Shown here piece by piece: positions 34,683 through 42,683 of a DNA stretch of 63,350 nucleotides (the first letter of the stretch is position 1; every line of letters starts with the position of its first letter). Under the pieces are notes generated by a model, which saw only the letters and a list, made by a program, of their open reading frames with translations, was not told where the DNA came from and ran no database searches. Origin of the DNA: Chlorobium sp. (GTDB lineage: Bacteria > Bacteroidota > Chlorobiia > Chlorobiales > Chlorobiaceae); contig JABMPC010000048.1 in assembly GCA_013203905.1 (NCBI GenBank), forward strand, positions 1-63,350, written 5' to 3'. The translations under genes and the position numbers were made by a program.

Positions 34683-36129
34683 GGCCGTATACAAAAAAGG
34701 CGACATGGTTGAACTCCTGATAACAGACCTGGCAGATAAAGACCAGTGTTTCGGTAAGCTGGAGTGCGGTATGGGGGTGATGGTCGGAGGTATGCTTGCC
34801 GTTGGCGACCGTGTTTCAGCCCGCGTCACCCGTGTGCGTCAGCGCTATCTTCAGGCCCTCGCTGTAGAGGTTCTTGAGCCCTCCCCGGATAGGACCGATC
34901 CGGTATGCGGGGATTTCGGAGTGTGCGGAGGGTGCAAGCTGATGCATATCCTCTATCCGGCACAGCTGCGCTATAAAGAGAAAAAGGTTTGTGATGCCCT
35001 GCTCCATATTGGAGGATTTACGGACCCTCCTATGCTACCGGCTCTTGGTGCCCCTTCCCCTGTTCATTACCGGAATAAAATTGAGTTCTCCTGTTCGGGC
35101 AAGAGATACCTTCGCCCCGAAGAGCTCGCAATGGATGAACTGCTACAGCCGAAAAATTTTGCTCTTGGCTTTCATGCCCCCGGTAATTATGAAAAGGTGA
35201 TTGACACCGCCCGCTGTCATCTGGCAACTGAAGAGATGAACAGTGTGCTACGCCTGACAAGGGATTTTGCTCTTGACAATGCCATGGAGCCCTATATGGC
35301 CAGGGAGCATACGGGATTCCTCCGGAACCTTGTTGTCCGCACAAGCGTCCACACTGGCGAGGTGATGGTCAATATTGTTACTTCCTGGTATGACGGAGAG
35401 CTGATGGAGCGATACAGCGCCCATCTTCAGTCGGGCATGCAGGGTGTTCCTTTGACTGTTGTCAACAATGTTACCAGCCGCCAGAATACGGTAGCTACCG
35501 GCGAACGGGAGTATACGCTTTCAGGTTCGGGCACCATTTCAGAAAAGCTTGGTCCGCTTGAGTTCAGGATATCGGCGAACTCATTTTTCCAGACGAACAC
35601 CTTGCAGGCAGAGGCGCTCTATGGGCGGATTCTGGAGGCTGCTGATCTCAATGCCGGCGATAGGGTGTATGACCTTTATTGCGGAACCGGAACCATCACG
35701 CTCTGGCTTGCCCGCCATGCTGAACGGGCAATAGGGCTGGAGGTGGTTGAAAGCTCCATTCAGGATGCCCGTGCCAATGCCGAAAGCAACGGGATAGGGA
35801 ATGCGCTCTTTTTCCGGACAGACCTGAAGGATCTTGCGGCCATGATGGAGCAGCTTGAGGAGCATGGCCGGCCGGATGTGATAGTGACCGATCCTCCAAG
35901 AGCGGGTATGCATCCGAAAGCCCTTGAAACCATGCTGAAGCTTGGGGCGCGTCGTATTGTGTATGTGAGTTGCAATCCTGCGAGCCTTGCCAGAGACGGC
36001 AAGGAGATTGCTGCTGCGGGCTACCGGCTGGTTTCAGTTGAGCCTGTTGACATGTTTCCCCATACCGCTCATATCGAGAGTGTGGCCTGTTTCGATTATT
36101 CCTGTTCTTCCGACTCGAGTTCAGAGTAG
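34672..36129 (+). CDS. RNA uridine C5-methyltransferase, TrmA/RumA family
   Basis: A 485-aa SAM-dependent RNA m5U methyltransferase. The N-terminal TRAM domain (ITDLADKDQCFGKLECG onward) is followed by the 4Fe-4S cluster cysteines in VCGDFGVCGGCKLMH and DTARCHLA. The methylase has YDLYCGTGTITLWLARHA, VTDPPRAGMHP, and the catalytic Cys in VYVSCNPASLARD. Likely targets are 23S rRNA U1939 or U747; which one is not decidable. An ATG one codon later (34675) is possible. The 3' end overlaps the convergent ykvA by 34 bp. Confidence 0.92.
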   Translation: MMAEAVYKKGDMVELLITDLADKDQCFGKLECGMGVMVGGMLAVGDRVSARVTRVRQRYLQALAVEVLEPSPDRTDPVCGDFGVCGGCKLMHILYPAQLRYKEKKVCDALLHIGGFTDPPMLPALGAPSPVHYRNKIEFSCSGKRYLRPEELAMDELLQPKNFALGFHAPGNYEKVIDTARCHLATEEMNSVLRLTRDFALDNAMEPYMAREHTGFLRNLVVRTSVHTGEVMVNIVTSWYDGELMERYSAHLQSGMQGVPLTVVNNVTSRQNTVATGEREYTLSGSGTISEKLGPLEFRISANSFFQTNTLQAEALYGRILEAADLNAGDRVYDLYCGTGTITLWLARHAERAIGLEVVESSIQDARANAESNGIGNALFFRTDLKDLAAMMEQLEEHGRPDVIVTDPPRAGMHPKALETMLKLGARRIVYVSCNPASLARDGKEIAAAGYRLVSVEPVDMFPHTAHIESVACFDYSCSSDSSSE

Positions 36130-36530
36130 TCGGTGGTTTCTGCTGCGTCGGCTTTTTCCTGTTCCCACAGGGTGAAGCTGTCAATGTCACCGCTGATTGA
36201 GGCCAGAACGGCGGTGATGAGGGCAAGGTCGTCAGCAAAGCCGAGGAAGGGGATGAAGTCGGCTATGGCGTCCAGCGGGGCCACAAAGTAGAGCAGCGCG
36301 GTGACGCTCATAACAATACTCTGCCATGGAACTTCACGGTACTCTTTGGCTGCATAGCTTTTGACCATGCGCACAAGCGGCTGTATTTTCCGGGTGAGCT
36401 CGGGAACCCGTGAGGCGCTTATGAGCGAGCTTTGGCGGCTGATGGCTGAAGCAATCAGTTTCTGCAGCCGGCCAGGGTTTTTCAGGACCCTCTCCGCCCT
36501 TCCTTTTCCTGCCTCGATCTGCTCCTTCAT
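36096..36530 (-). CDS. YkvA family protein (DUF1232)
   Basis: A 144-aa protein with the DUF1232 core: VMSVTALLYFVAPLDAIADF, then IPFLGFADDLALITAVL, two hydrophobic segments with conserved Asp. An amphipathic N-terminal half (RVLKNPGRLQKLIASAI) and an acidic tail flank it. Function unknown for the family. The 5' end overlaps rhomboid (ATGA) and the 3' end overlaps the RNA methyltransferase on the other strand. Confidence 0.86.
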   Translation of the reverse strand: MKEQIEAGKGRAERVLKNPGRLQKLIASAISRQSSLISASRVPELTRKIQPLVRMVKSYAAKEYREVPWQSIVMSVTALLYFVAPLDAIADFIPFLGFADDLALITAVLASISGDIDSFTLWEQEKADAAETTDYSELESEEQE

Positions 36531-37342
36531 TTTTTTCCCGCCTTGAGAAGCGTTTCCCTCTCGCCTTTTGAGAGTGAGCTGTAGCCGCTTCGTGAAATTT
36601 TATCAAGAATCCGGTCTATCTCCTCTTCCGTTGCCCGACCGCTATTCTGCTTCAGTGGGTGAATGGTTGCTCCGCTTTTTTTGGTGCGTTCAAACATTTT
36701 CCTGAGCTGCTGTGCGGGGTTGATGTCGCGTCGTTTTAGCGTGATGTAGATAAATCCTATCAGCATGCCTCCAAGATGGGCGAAGTGGGCTATGTTGCTT
36801 CCGCTTCCCATGCTTCTGCTTCCAAGGCCCGACATGAACTCAATAAGCGCAAAGCCGGCGATGAAGTATTTTGCTTTGATGGGAAAGAGAAAGTAGAGGA
36901 AGATATAACGGCCCGGAAACATCATACCGAACGCAAGGAGTATTCCGTACACTGCGCCTGAAGCTCCTACCGTTGGGTAGAGGGTTCCCATTGTGGCCAA
37001 AAGGTTGATGATGGCGGCGCCGACTCCGCAGACAAAATAGTACCAGGTGAACTCTTTCGTCCCCCAGTAGTTCTCAATTTCAGCGCCGAACATCCAGAGG
37101 GCGAACATGTTGAAAAAAAGGTGTGTGGTCCCTCCGTGCATGAACATGTAGGTGAAGGGCTGCCATATCCGGAAGTTTTCAGAGGCGGCCGGCCAGAGCG
37201 ATCCCTGAATGAAAATGAAGTTTCCGAGCGGCGTGAAGTACTGCAGCAGGAAGACGGCTATGTTTGCGACGATAATCGCCTTGATTGCCGGGGGCATGAG
37301 CTGGAAGCCCCCGGGCCTGTAAGGCTGGCTATACTGGTTCAT
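36527..37342 (-). CDS. Rhomboid family intramembrane serine protease
   Basis: A 271-aa membrane protease with six TMs. Catalytic Ser in VGASGAVYGILLAF and His in IAHFAHLGGMLIGFIY; the loop-1 region (MFMHGGTTHLFFNMFALWMFG) and the Asn/His pair are present. The cytoplasmic C-terminal tail of ~70 residues (EEEIDRILDKISRSGYSSLSK) matches the short conserved tail common in Bacteroidetes/Chlorobi rhomboids. Substrates unknown. It sits between pgk and ykvA on the minus strand. Confidence 0.92.
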   Translation of the reverse strand: MNQYSQPYRPGGFQLMPPAIKAIIVANIAVFLLQYFTPLGNFIFIQGSLWPAASENFRIWQPFTYMFMHGGTTHLFFNMFALWMFGAEIENYWGTKEFTWYYFVCGVGAAIINLLATMGTLYPTVGASGAVYGILLAFGMMFPGRYIFLYFLFPIKAKYFIAGFALIEFMSGLGSRSMGSGSNIAHFAHLGGMLIGFIYITLKRRDINPAQQLRKMFERTKKSGATIHPLKQNSGRATEEEIDRILDKISRSGYSSLSKGERETLLKAGKK

Positions 37343-37371
37343 AATCCTTGGTTTGGAAAGGAGCAGCCTCC

Positions 37372-38565
37372 TCAGTCGTTTAGGGCGGCTATGCCGGGCA
37401 GCTCTTTTCCTTCAAGGAATTCAAGACTGGCTCCGCCTCCGGTTGAGATATGGGTCATTTTTGCGGCAAGCCCTGCTTTTGCAACAGCGGCTGCAGAGTC
37501 GCCCCCTCCGATGATGGTGGTCGCCCCTTTTGCAGTAGCTGCGGCCATTGCTTCTGCTACCGTAATGGTGCCTGCGGCAAAGTTGTCCATTTCAAAGACT
37601 CCCATGGGGCCGTTCCAGAGAATGGTTCTGGCTCCCAGTATTTCCTGGCGGTATGCTTCTGCGGTGAGGGGCCCTATGTCAAGCCCCATTTCGCCCGGCG
37701 CAAGTTCCTTGACCGAGACGGCGTGGAAGGGAGCATCGGCAGCGAGTTCGGGAGCTGCAATCACATCCTGGGGCAGCATGAGCTTGATGTTACGGTTTTT
37801 CGCCTGCTCAAGAAGGCTGAGGGCCAGCTCCAGCTTGTTGTCTTCAACAAGAGAGCTTCCGGTTTCAAGACCCATTGCCTTGAAAAAGGTGAAGACCATG
37901 GCCCCGCCGATGAGAACCGTGTCTACTTTTTTGAAGAGGTTTTCAAGGACATCGATTTTGCCGGAAATTTTCGAGCCGCCGAGAATGGCAACAAAAGGGC
38001 GTTCGGGCTTTTCAAGGGCTTTGCCGAGGTACATCAGCTCTTTTTCAATGAGGTAGCCGGCAACAGCAGTAGGCATGAAGTGGGTGATTCCTTCAGTAGA
38101 GGCATGGGCCCGGTGTGCTGTGCCGAAAGCGTCGTTGACATAAATTTCACCAAGTGCGGCAAGCTCTTTTGCGAATTCCGGGTCGTTTGCCTCCTCTTCG
38201 GGATGGAACCGGAGGTTTTCAAGCAGCATTACCTCGCCATCCTGCAGTGCAAGTGCCGTCTGCATCACTTCTGTGCCAATGCACTCTTCCGCCATTGTCA
38301 CCGGGGTGTCAATCAGTTCTGAAAGTTTTGCGGCTACGGGAGCAAGAGAAAAGAGCGGATTGACTTTGCCTTTCGGCCGGCCAAGGTGCGACATCAGTAT
38401 AAGACGACCGCCGTTGTCGAGAATTTTACGGATGGAAGGAAGTGCTTCTACTATCCTTTTGTCGTCGGTAATCTCCCGCTCATCGTTGAGGGGGACATTG
38501 AAATCTACGCGCATCAGTATCCGTTTGCCTTGGATGGTTATGTCCGACAAGGTCTTTTTCTGCAT
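37372..38565 (-). CDS. pgk: Phosphoglycerate kinase
   Basis: A 397-aa glycolytic/gluconeogenic kinase interconverting 1,3-bisphosphoglycerate and 3-phosphoglycerate. Family signature [20 protein letters not shown] is at residues ~19-38. [28 protein letters not shown] and the C-terminal GGGDSAAAV nucleotide-binding loop are clear. In a green sulfur bacterium it works in the gluconeogenic direction after the reductive TCA cycle. It lies 29 bp before rhomboid and 117 bp after mltG. Confidence 0.97.
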   Translation of the reverse strand: MQKKTLSDITIQGKRILMRVDFNVPLNDEREITDDKRIVEALPSIRKILDNGGRLILMSHLGRPKGKVNPLFSLAPVAAKLSELIDTPVTMAEECIGTEVMQTALALQDGEVMLLENLRFHPEEEANDPEFAKELAALGEIYVNDAFGTAHRAHASTEGITHFMPTAVAGYLIEKELMYLGKALEKPERPFVAILGGSKISGKIDVLENLFKKVDTVLIGGAMVFTFFKAMGLETGSSLVEDNKLELALSLLEQAKNRNIKLMLPQDVIAAPELAADAPFHAVSVKELAPGEMGLDIGPLTAEAYRQEILGARTILWNGPMGVFEMDNFAAGTITVAEAMAAATAKGATTIIGGGDSAAAVAKAGLAAKMTHISTGGGASLEFLEGKELPGIAALND

Positions 38566-38682
38566 TGCTCACTCGGGTTGGTTGAAAAAACGCTCAATTC
38601 TTCTCTTTGAAAGTATAGGCAATATAATCAAGGGAACCGCAAAAAACCTGCTCCGGGTTCCTTCGGCTCTTCGCCTGATGTC

Positions 38683-39657
38683 TTACTTGCGGTCCCTGTT
38701 TGCCCGGTATCTTATGATATTCCGGTTGTGTCCGCTGAGGGTCGTGGAAAAATTATGGCCTCCGGTTCCCGTTGCCACGAAGTAGAGATAGTTTGTTGTT
38801 GCGGGGTTCAGAACGGCCAGAATCGAATGTGCTCCAGGGCTGCAGATTGGGCCGGGCGGTAGCCCCCGGTGCAGGTAGGTGTTGTAGGGAGAATCGGTTC
38901 GCAGGTCTTTGTAATAGAGCCTTCGGCGCGGTCCCGGAATTGCGTACTGGATGGTGGGGTCGGCCTGGAGGGGCATGTTTTTTTTGAGGCGGTTGAGGTA
39001 GACGCTTGCCACCAGGGGCTTTTCTTCGTCAAGGGGGGTTTCAGCCTCAACAATGGAAGCAAGAGTGAGAAGGGCGTTTTCGTCAAGCCCTTTCCGTTCA
39101 GCCACACTCTTCAGGCTGTCTGTGAAGAAGCGGCGGAACTGACGGGCGAGAAACTCCTGGACCTCCCCCGGTGTGCTGTCCCATGGGAAGTTATAGGTTC
39201 CCGGAAAGAGATGGCCTTCCAGCTTTCGCTTTGTGGCTTCGCGGGCGAAGCTGGTTGAGTCAATGTCAAGATGGCGCGAGATGATTGAGGCAGTGGCGGA
39301 TATGTCAAGCCCTTCGGGAATGGTGACGCGGACCTCGTCCTGGTCGTGGTGGTGCAGGTACTGGAGCAGTCCGATATTGGAGAGGCCGGGGGGAATAAGG
39401 TAGCGGCCCGGTTTGATGTTGTGAAGCGAGGGGACGAGTCTTCCAATGAGCTTCAGCGGCCAGCGGGCGGCTATGGCACCGTTTGTCTGCAGATCGCTGA
39501 CAATGGCGGTAAAGGAGGTTCCGCGGTGTATCTGGAGCCGTTTGGATTCGCGGGCGGTGTTGAGCCCCGGGAAATACAGGATAACGCTTACTGCGGCAGC
39601 CAGAATGAGTATGGCTGTCAGGAAGAGATTACGGCGCAGGGTCGGAGGTGAGGGCAT
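38683..39657 (-). CDS. mltG: Endolytic murein transglycosylase MltG
   Basis: A 324-aa inner-membrane lytic transglycosylase of the YceG family, thought to release nascent glycan chains. One N-terminal TM (LFLTAILILAAAVSVILYF), a LysM-like region, then the catalytic domain with the Glu in LTLASIVEAETP and the segments LEGHLFPGTYNF and LPPGPICSPGAHSILAVLNP. It lies next to the chorismate mutase gene (24 nt) on the minus strand, opposite the nearby dcw cluster. Confidence 0.94.
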   Translation of the reverse strand: MPSPPTLRRNLFLTAILILAAAVSVILYFPGLNTARESKRLQIHRGTSFTAIVSDLQTNGAIAARWPLKLIGRLVPSLHNIKPGRYLIPPGLSNIGLLQYLHHHDQDEVRVTIPEGLDISATASIISRHLDIDSTSFAREATKRKLEGHLFPGTYNFPWDSTPGEVQEFLARQFRRFFTDSLKSVAERKGLDENALLTLASIVEAETPLDEEKPLVASVYLNRLKKNMPLQADPTIQYAIPGPRRRLYYKDLRTDSPYNTYLHRGLPPGPICSPGAHSILAVLNPATTNYLYFVATGTGGHNFSTTLSGHNRNIIRYRANRDRK

Positions 39658-39681
39658 AAGAGAAAAAGGGATGAAACGGGG

Positions 39682-40011
39682 TTAGCTGTCCCTGTCGGAT
39701 CCGTCTCCGCTCTTCCATTCATGCTGGAACAGACGGGTTTCTTCTATGATGCAGAGGTAGATTTTTTCAAGGGTCCGCGTCTGAAGCTCTGAGGATGTTT
39801 GGCCAAGAACATTGCCGAGCACCTCTTTTTCGCGTTCCGGCTGCAGAACCTGTTCGCCGATTTCTGCTTTCAGGGCACTGATGTTTTCAGCGCAGCGCAG
39901 CCGCTCGCAGAGCAGAGTGGAGAGCTTGAGGTCGATGGCGTCAATTTTTTTTCGCCAGTCATCCAGACGGATCCGGCGCGCTTCCTGATTGGCGGGGTCG
40001 AGGGTCGTCAT
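39682..40011 (-). CDS. Chorismate mutase (AroQ class) domain protein
   Basis: A 109-aa all-helical chorismate mutase, which converts chorismate to prephenate for Phe/Tyr. WRKKIDAIDLKLSTLLCERL (helix 1 with the R-x2-ID-x-ID pattern), ISALKAEIGEQVLQPEREKEVL and the final helix TLEKIYLCIIEETR are present. The ATG at 40011 (after A-rich sequence, no Shine-Dalgarno) is chosen because upstream codons are not conserved and would overlap the NYN gene. Stand-alone, without a prephenate dehydratase partner here. Confidence 0.85.
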   Translation of the reverse strand: MTTLDPANQEARRIRLDDWRKKIDAIDLKLSTLLCERLRCAENISALKAEIGEQVLQPEREKEVLGNVLGQTSSELQTRTLEKIYLCIIEETRLFQHEWKSGDGSDRDS

Positions 40012-40055
40012 TTTTTTATTGGTTGTTGAAGGGTGAATATCTGCACAGAGAGAGT

Positions 40056-40571
40056 TCAGTCTCCCTGTTTCCTGTCGAAGAGGAGTTTCCACCTCTCCAC
40101 CTCCTCTCCGGTGAGTTCGTCACTGGAAAATTTTTTCCGGTTGTCTGCCCGCTCCTCCCCGTCTCCTCTTCTTCCGGACCGGGGCCTCAGCATGGCGGAA
40201 AACACTTCGGACTTTATGCACTCTGCCCCGAACGCGGAGGCGTACCGGCGGATTTCTTCGTCCGAACTCACAATAGTAACCATTTTTACACTCGGGTTCA
40301 ACGATTTAACATAATCAACTATCCAGCGGTCTGCGCTTTTCCGGCGGGAGGTGAACACTGTGTGAAGTGGAGAGTGAGAGCAGCTGTCCCCATGCCGGCC
40401 ATCGCCGTCGTAAACGAGGGTGACGGGGCGGTTGTGCGCCGTCTGGAAGTGGAGAAGGCGTTGTTCAAGCTTTCTGCGAAACGGCTCAAACGGGGTTGAT
40501 GGTTCGGGATGGTAGAGTGCATGAAGAAGGTTGTAGCCGTCAACCACAATTTCCCTGCTACGATGATTCAT
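40056..40571 (-). CDS. NYN domain (YacP-like) ribonuclease candidate
   Basis: A 171-aa PIN/NYN-fold protein. EIVVDGYNLLHAL has the first catalytic Asp; LVYDGDGRHGDS, SADRWIVDYV and VTIVSSDEEIRRYASAFGA carry the other acidic residues. It is close to the YacP/Rae1 endoribonuclease family. Rae1 in Firmicutes cleaves ribosome-bound mRNA; whether this one does is unknown. The start is the ATG at 40571. It is the first gene of the minus-strand run NYN-chorismate mutase-mltG-pgk-rhomboid-ykvA and is divergent from mraZ across 170 bp. Confidence 0.8.
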   Translation of the reverse strand: MNHRSREIVVDGYNLLHALYHPEPSTPFEPFRRKLEQRLLHFQTAHNRPVTLVYDGDGRHGDSCSHSPLHTVFTSRRKSADRWIVDYVKSLNPSVKMVTIVSSDEEIRRYASAFGAECIKSEVFSAMLRPRSGRRGDGEERADNRKKFSSDELTGEEVERWKLLFDRKQGD

Positions 40572-40712
40572 GGGGTCTTGAGTCAGGGTGAAAGCCGGAT
40601 AGTCTAATAATGCAGAGTGCCGCAAAGCGGTCTTACGGCTGTCACGAGCGCATACGGTATATAAAATAAGGGAATATTTTTTTTCTGCATGCATTTTAAT
40701 ACATTTGTATTG

Positions 40713-40745
40713 TGGTGAAAAATGGTAAAAAATGGGTCATGATGG
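40713..40745 (+). promoter_or_regulatory. MraZ operator: four TGG repeats at 10-bp period
   Basis: TGG occurs at 40713, 40723, 40733 and 40743, exactly 10 bp apart, with A-rich spacers (TGGTGAAAAA, TGGTAAAAAA, TGGGTCATGA). This matches the direct-repeat boxes that MraZ binds to repress its own operon. The last repeat overlaps the mraZ start. TACATTTG at 40700-40707 just upstream is a possible promoter -10/-7 box. Confidence 0.7.
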
Positions 40746-41212
40746 CCGGTTTTATAGGAAAAGAGCGACATAGTGTTGATGATAAGGGACGGCTGATGAT
40801 TCCTGCGAGGTTTCGCCGGAAATTTGCAGACGCCGGCTCCCGGGATGGCGGAGCCTTAGAGTATGGCAGGTTCGGTGCGCTCTATGTGATGAAAACTTCT
40901 GACGGATCGCTTGAGCTGTATGAGCCCTCGGTATGGGAGGGAATGGGACAGAGCCTCTCTGCCCTTTCTGACTTCAATCCCGAAGAGCGGCTTTTGAAAA
41001 CGCTGATGTATGAGTGTCTTGAAATGGTTGAGCTCGACCGTCAGGGCCGCATTCCTCTTTCGCGTGAGTTTCTTGACCATGCCGGAATTTCTGGTGAAGT
41101 GGTCATCCTTGGAGCTGATACAAAAATGATTGTCTGGGAGCCGGATAGGCTTCGTGGTATTGTTGAAAGAAGCAGCGGCCGGTTCGCGGCGCTTGCGGGG
41201 CGGTATTTCTGA
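40742..41212 (+). CDS. mraZ: Transcriptional regulator MraZ
   Basis: A 156-aa regulator with two swapped-hairpin AbrB-like motifs: HSVDDKGRLMIPARFRRKF and VELDRQGRIPLSREFLDHA. It binds DNA as a ring and represses the dcw operon it heads. ATGs at 40739 and 40742 and a GTG at 40712 are possible. MAGFIGKERHS from 40742 fits the family N-terminus best. The stop overlaps the rsmH ATG by 1 nt. Confidence 0.94.
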   Translation: MAGFIGKERHSVDDKGRLMIPARFRRKFADAGSRDGGALEYGRFGALYVMKTSDGSLELYEPSVWEGMGQSLSALSDFNPEERLLKTLMYECLEMVELDRQGRIPLSREFLDHAGISGEVVILGADTKMIVWEPDRLRGIVERSSGRFAALAGRYF

Positions 41213-42195
41213 TGGGCGGCACGGGGAGCTCTTACCACGAGCCGGTTCTTGCCACAGAGTCGGTTGCCATGCTTGTTCGCGGGAGCGGCCTCTATCTGGA
41301 CGGAACACTGGGCGGCGGCGGCCACTCGCTTGCCATTCTTTGTGAGCTTGAGCGTTCAGGGTTGCTGGAGGGTTCGCTTCTTTTGGGGATTGATCAGGAC
41401 GATGAGGCGCTGCAGGAGGCCGGGGTGAGGCTTGCTGATTACCGGGAGCATGCGGTTGCCATCAAGGGGAATTTCCGGAACATTGCTGCGCTGACCCAGC
41501 GCGAGGCCGCTTCGCGGGGAATGGAGCCGAAAGCCGCAGGCATTCTTCTGGATCTTGGAGTCTCATCCCATCAGCTGGATGTTCCCGTTCGCGGGTTCAG
41601 TTACATGCAGCCTGGGCCTCTGGACATGCGGATGGACAGCGGAATGGAAGATACGGCGGCCGATATTCTCAATAGCGCTCCGGAGGCGGAGCTTGCTTCA
41701 ATTTTTTTCAGGTATGGAGAGGAGCCCCGAAGCCGGGCGATTGCCCGTGCGGTGGTGGCCCGAAGGGTTGAGGGCGGCCCTCTTCAGACAACAGACGAGC
41801 TTGCTGACGCTGTCCGCAGTGTGGTTTTTGGGCGGGAGCGGGTGATGAAGGCCCTTTCCCGCGTGTTTCAGGCGCTGAGGATTGCGGTGAACCGTGAACT
41901 TGAGGTTCTCGAAAGGGTTCTCGCTGATGGGGCGGAGTTGCTTCGGCCAGGGGGGAGAATGGCTGTTATCAGTTACCACTCTCTTGAGGATAGGATGGTG
42001 AAGCGGTTTTTTTCTTCTCTGACGACGGCCGACTGGGGTCCGAAAGGGGTAGGGTTGAGGGAGCCGCTGAGGCCGGCCGCAGCAATTGCCGTTACAAAAA
42101 AGCCGGTTCGGGCGGGGGCAGAGGAGGTGGCCCGGAATCCCAGGGCCAGAAGTGCGAAACTGAGGGTTATTGAAACAATGGGGGGCGGGAAGTGA
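41212..42195 (+). CDS. rsmH: 16S rRNA (cytosine1402-N4) methyltransferase
   Basis: A 327-aa SAM-dependent enzyme (formerly MraW) that methylates N4 of C1402 in the ribosomal P site. SAM motif YLDGTLGGGGHSLAIL, then LGVSSHQLDVPVRGFSY, the helical insert, and VISYHSLEDRMVKRFF. Overlaps mraZ by 1 nt and ftsL by 4 nt (GTGA), so the three are tightly coupled. Confidence 0.97.
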   Translation: MGGTGSSYHEPVLATESVAMLVRGSGLYLDGTLGGGGHSLAILCELERSGLLEGSLLLGIDQDDEALQEAGVRLADYREHAVAIKGNFRNIAALTQREAASRGMEPKAAGILLDLGVSSHQLDVPVRGFSYMQPGPLDMRMDSGMEDTAADILNSAPEAELASIFFRYGEEPRSRAIARAVVARRVEGGPLQTTDELADAVRSVVFGRERVMKALSRVFQALRIAVNRELEVLERVLADGAELLRPGGRMAVISYHSLEDRMVKRFFSSLTTADWGPKGVGLREPLRPAAAIAVTKKPVRAGAEEVARNPRARSAKLRVIETMGGGK

Positions 42196-42656
42196 AGAGC
42201 ATGTTCAGCCTGAGTGCCATGGTCACCAGAAGCAGTCACTTTTTCAAGGGTCCCGGGTCTCTTGTCCGGAAGCCTGAAGTGTGCGCGCCAGCAGAAATTT
42301 CCTTTGAAGAGGAGTCGGCACATTGGTCCTCTTCCTCCCGGGAGCAGGCAGGAGCGCCGGTAGATGAGGCCCGAGGACTGAGGCTTGACTTCAGTCAGCT
42401 GTTGCGGCTTCGCTCCTTTGGTATTCTTCTGGCAATCACCGGAATCGGGCTGTTTCAGGTCAACAATATTCTGGCAATAAAAAATCTTTCTGCTCGCAAT
42501 GACCGTCTTCGCAGTACCATCCGCCTTACCCGGAGCGTGCTTGCCTCGCAGGAGCTGAAGGTGCGGGAGCTGCAGAGTATTCACAGCCTTACAGAGGTTG
42601 CCGGTGCGCTTGGCCTTGCCTCTTCTTCGGAGCCTCCTGTTTTACTTGAACCCTGA
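42192..42656 (+). CDS. ftsL: FtsL-like division protein
   Basis: A 154-aa bitopic protein: ~70 cytoplasmic residues (long for FtsL), one TM (SFGILLAITGIGLFQVNNIL), then a short coiled coil (LSARNDRLRSTIRLTRSVL). It is assigned by topology and by position between rsmH and the PBP gene; sequence similarity in this family is low. The start is GTG 42192 overlapping rsmH; an ATG three codons in (42201) is an alternative. Confidence 0.78.
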   Translation: MKSMFSLSAMVTRSSHFFKGPGSLVRKPEVCAPAEISFEEESAHWSSSSREQAGAPVDEARGLRLDFSQLLRLRSFGILLAITGIGLFQVNNILAIKNLSARNDRLRSTIRLTRSVLASQELKVRELQSIHSLTEVAGALGLASSSEPPVLLEP

Positions 42657-42683
42657 GCCGCGATAGAGACTAAAGAGACCCTC

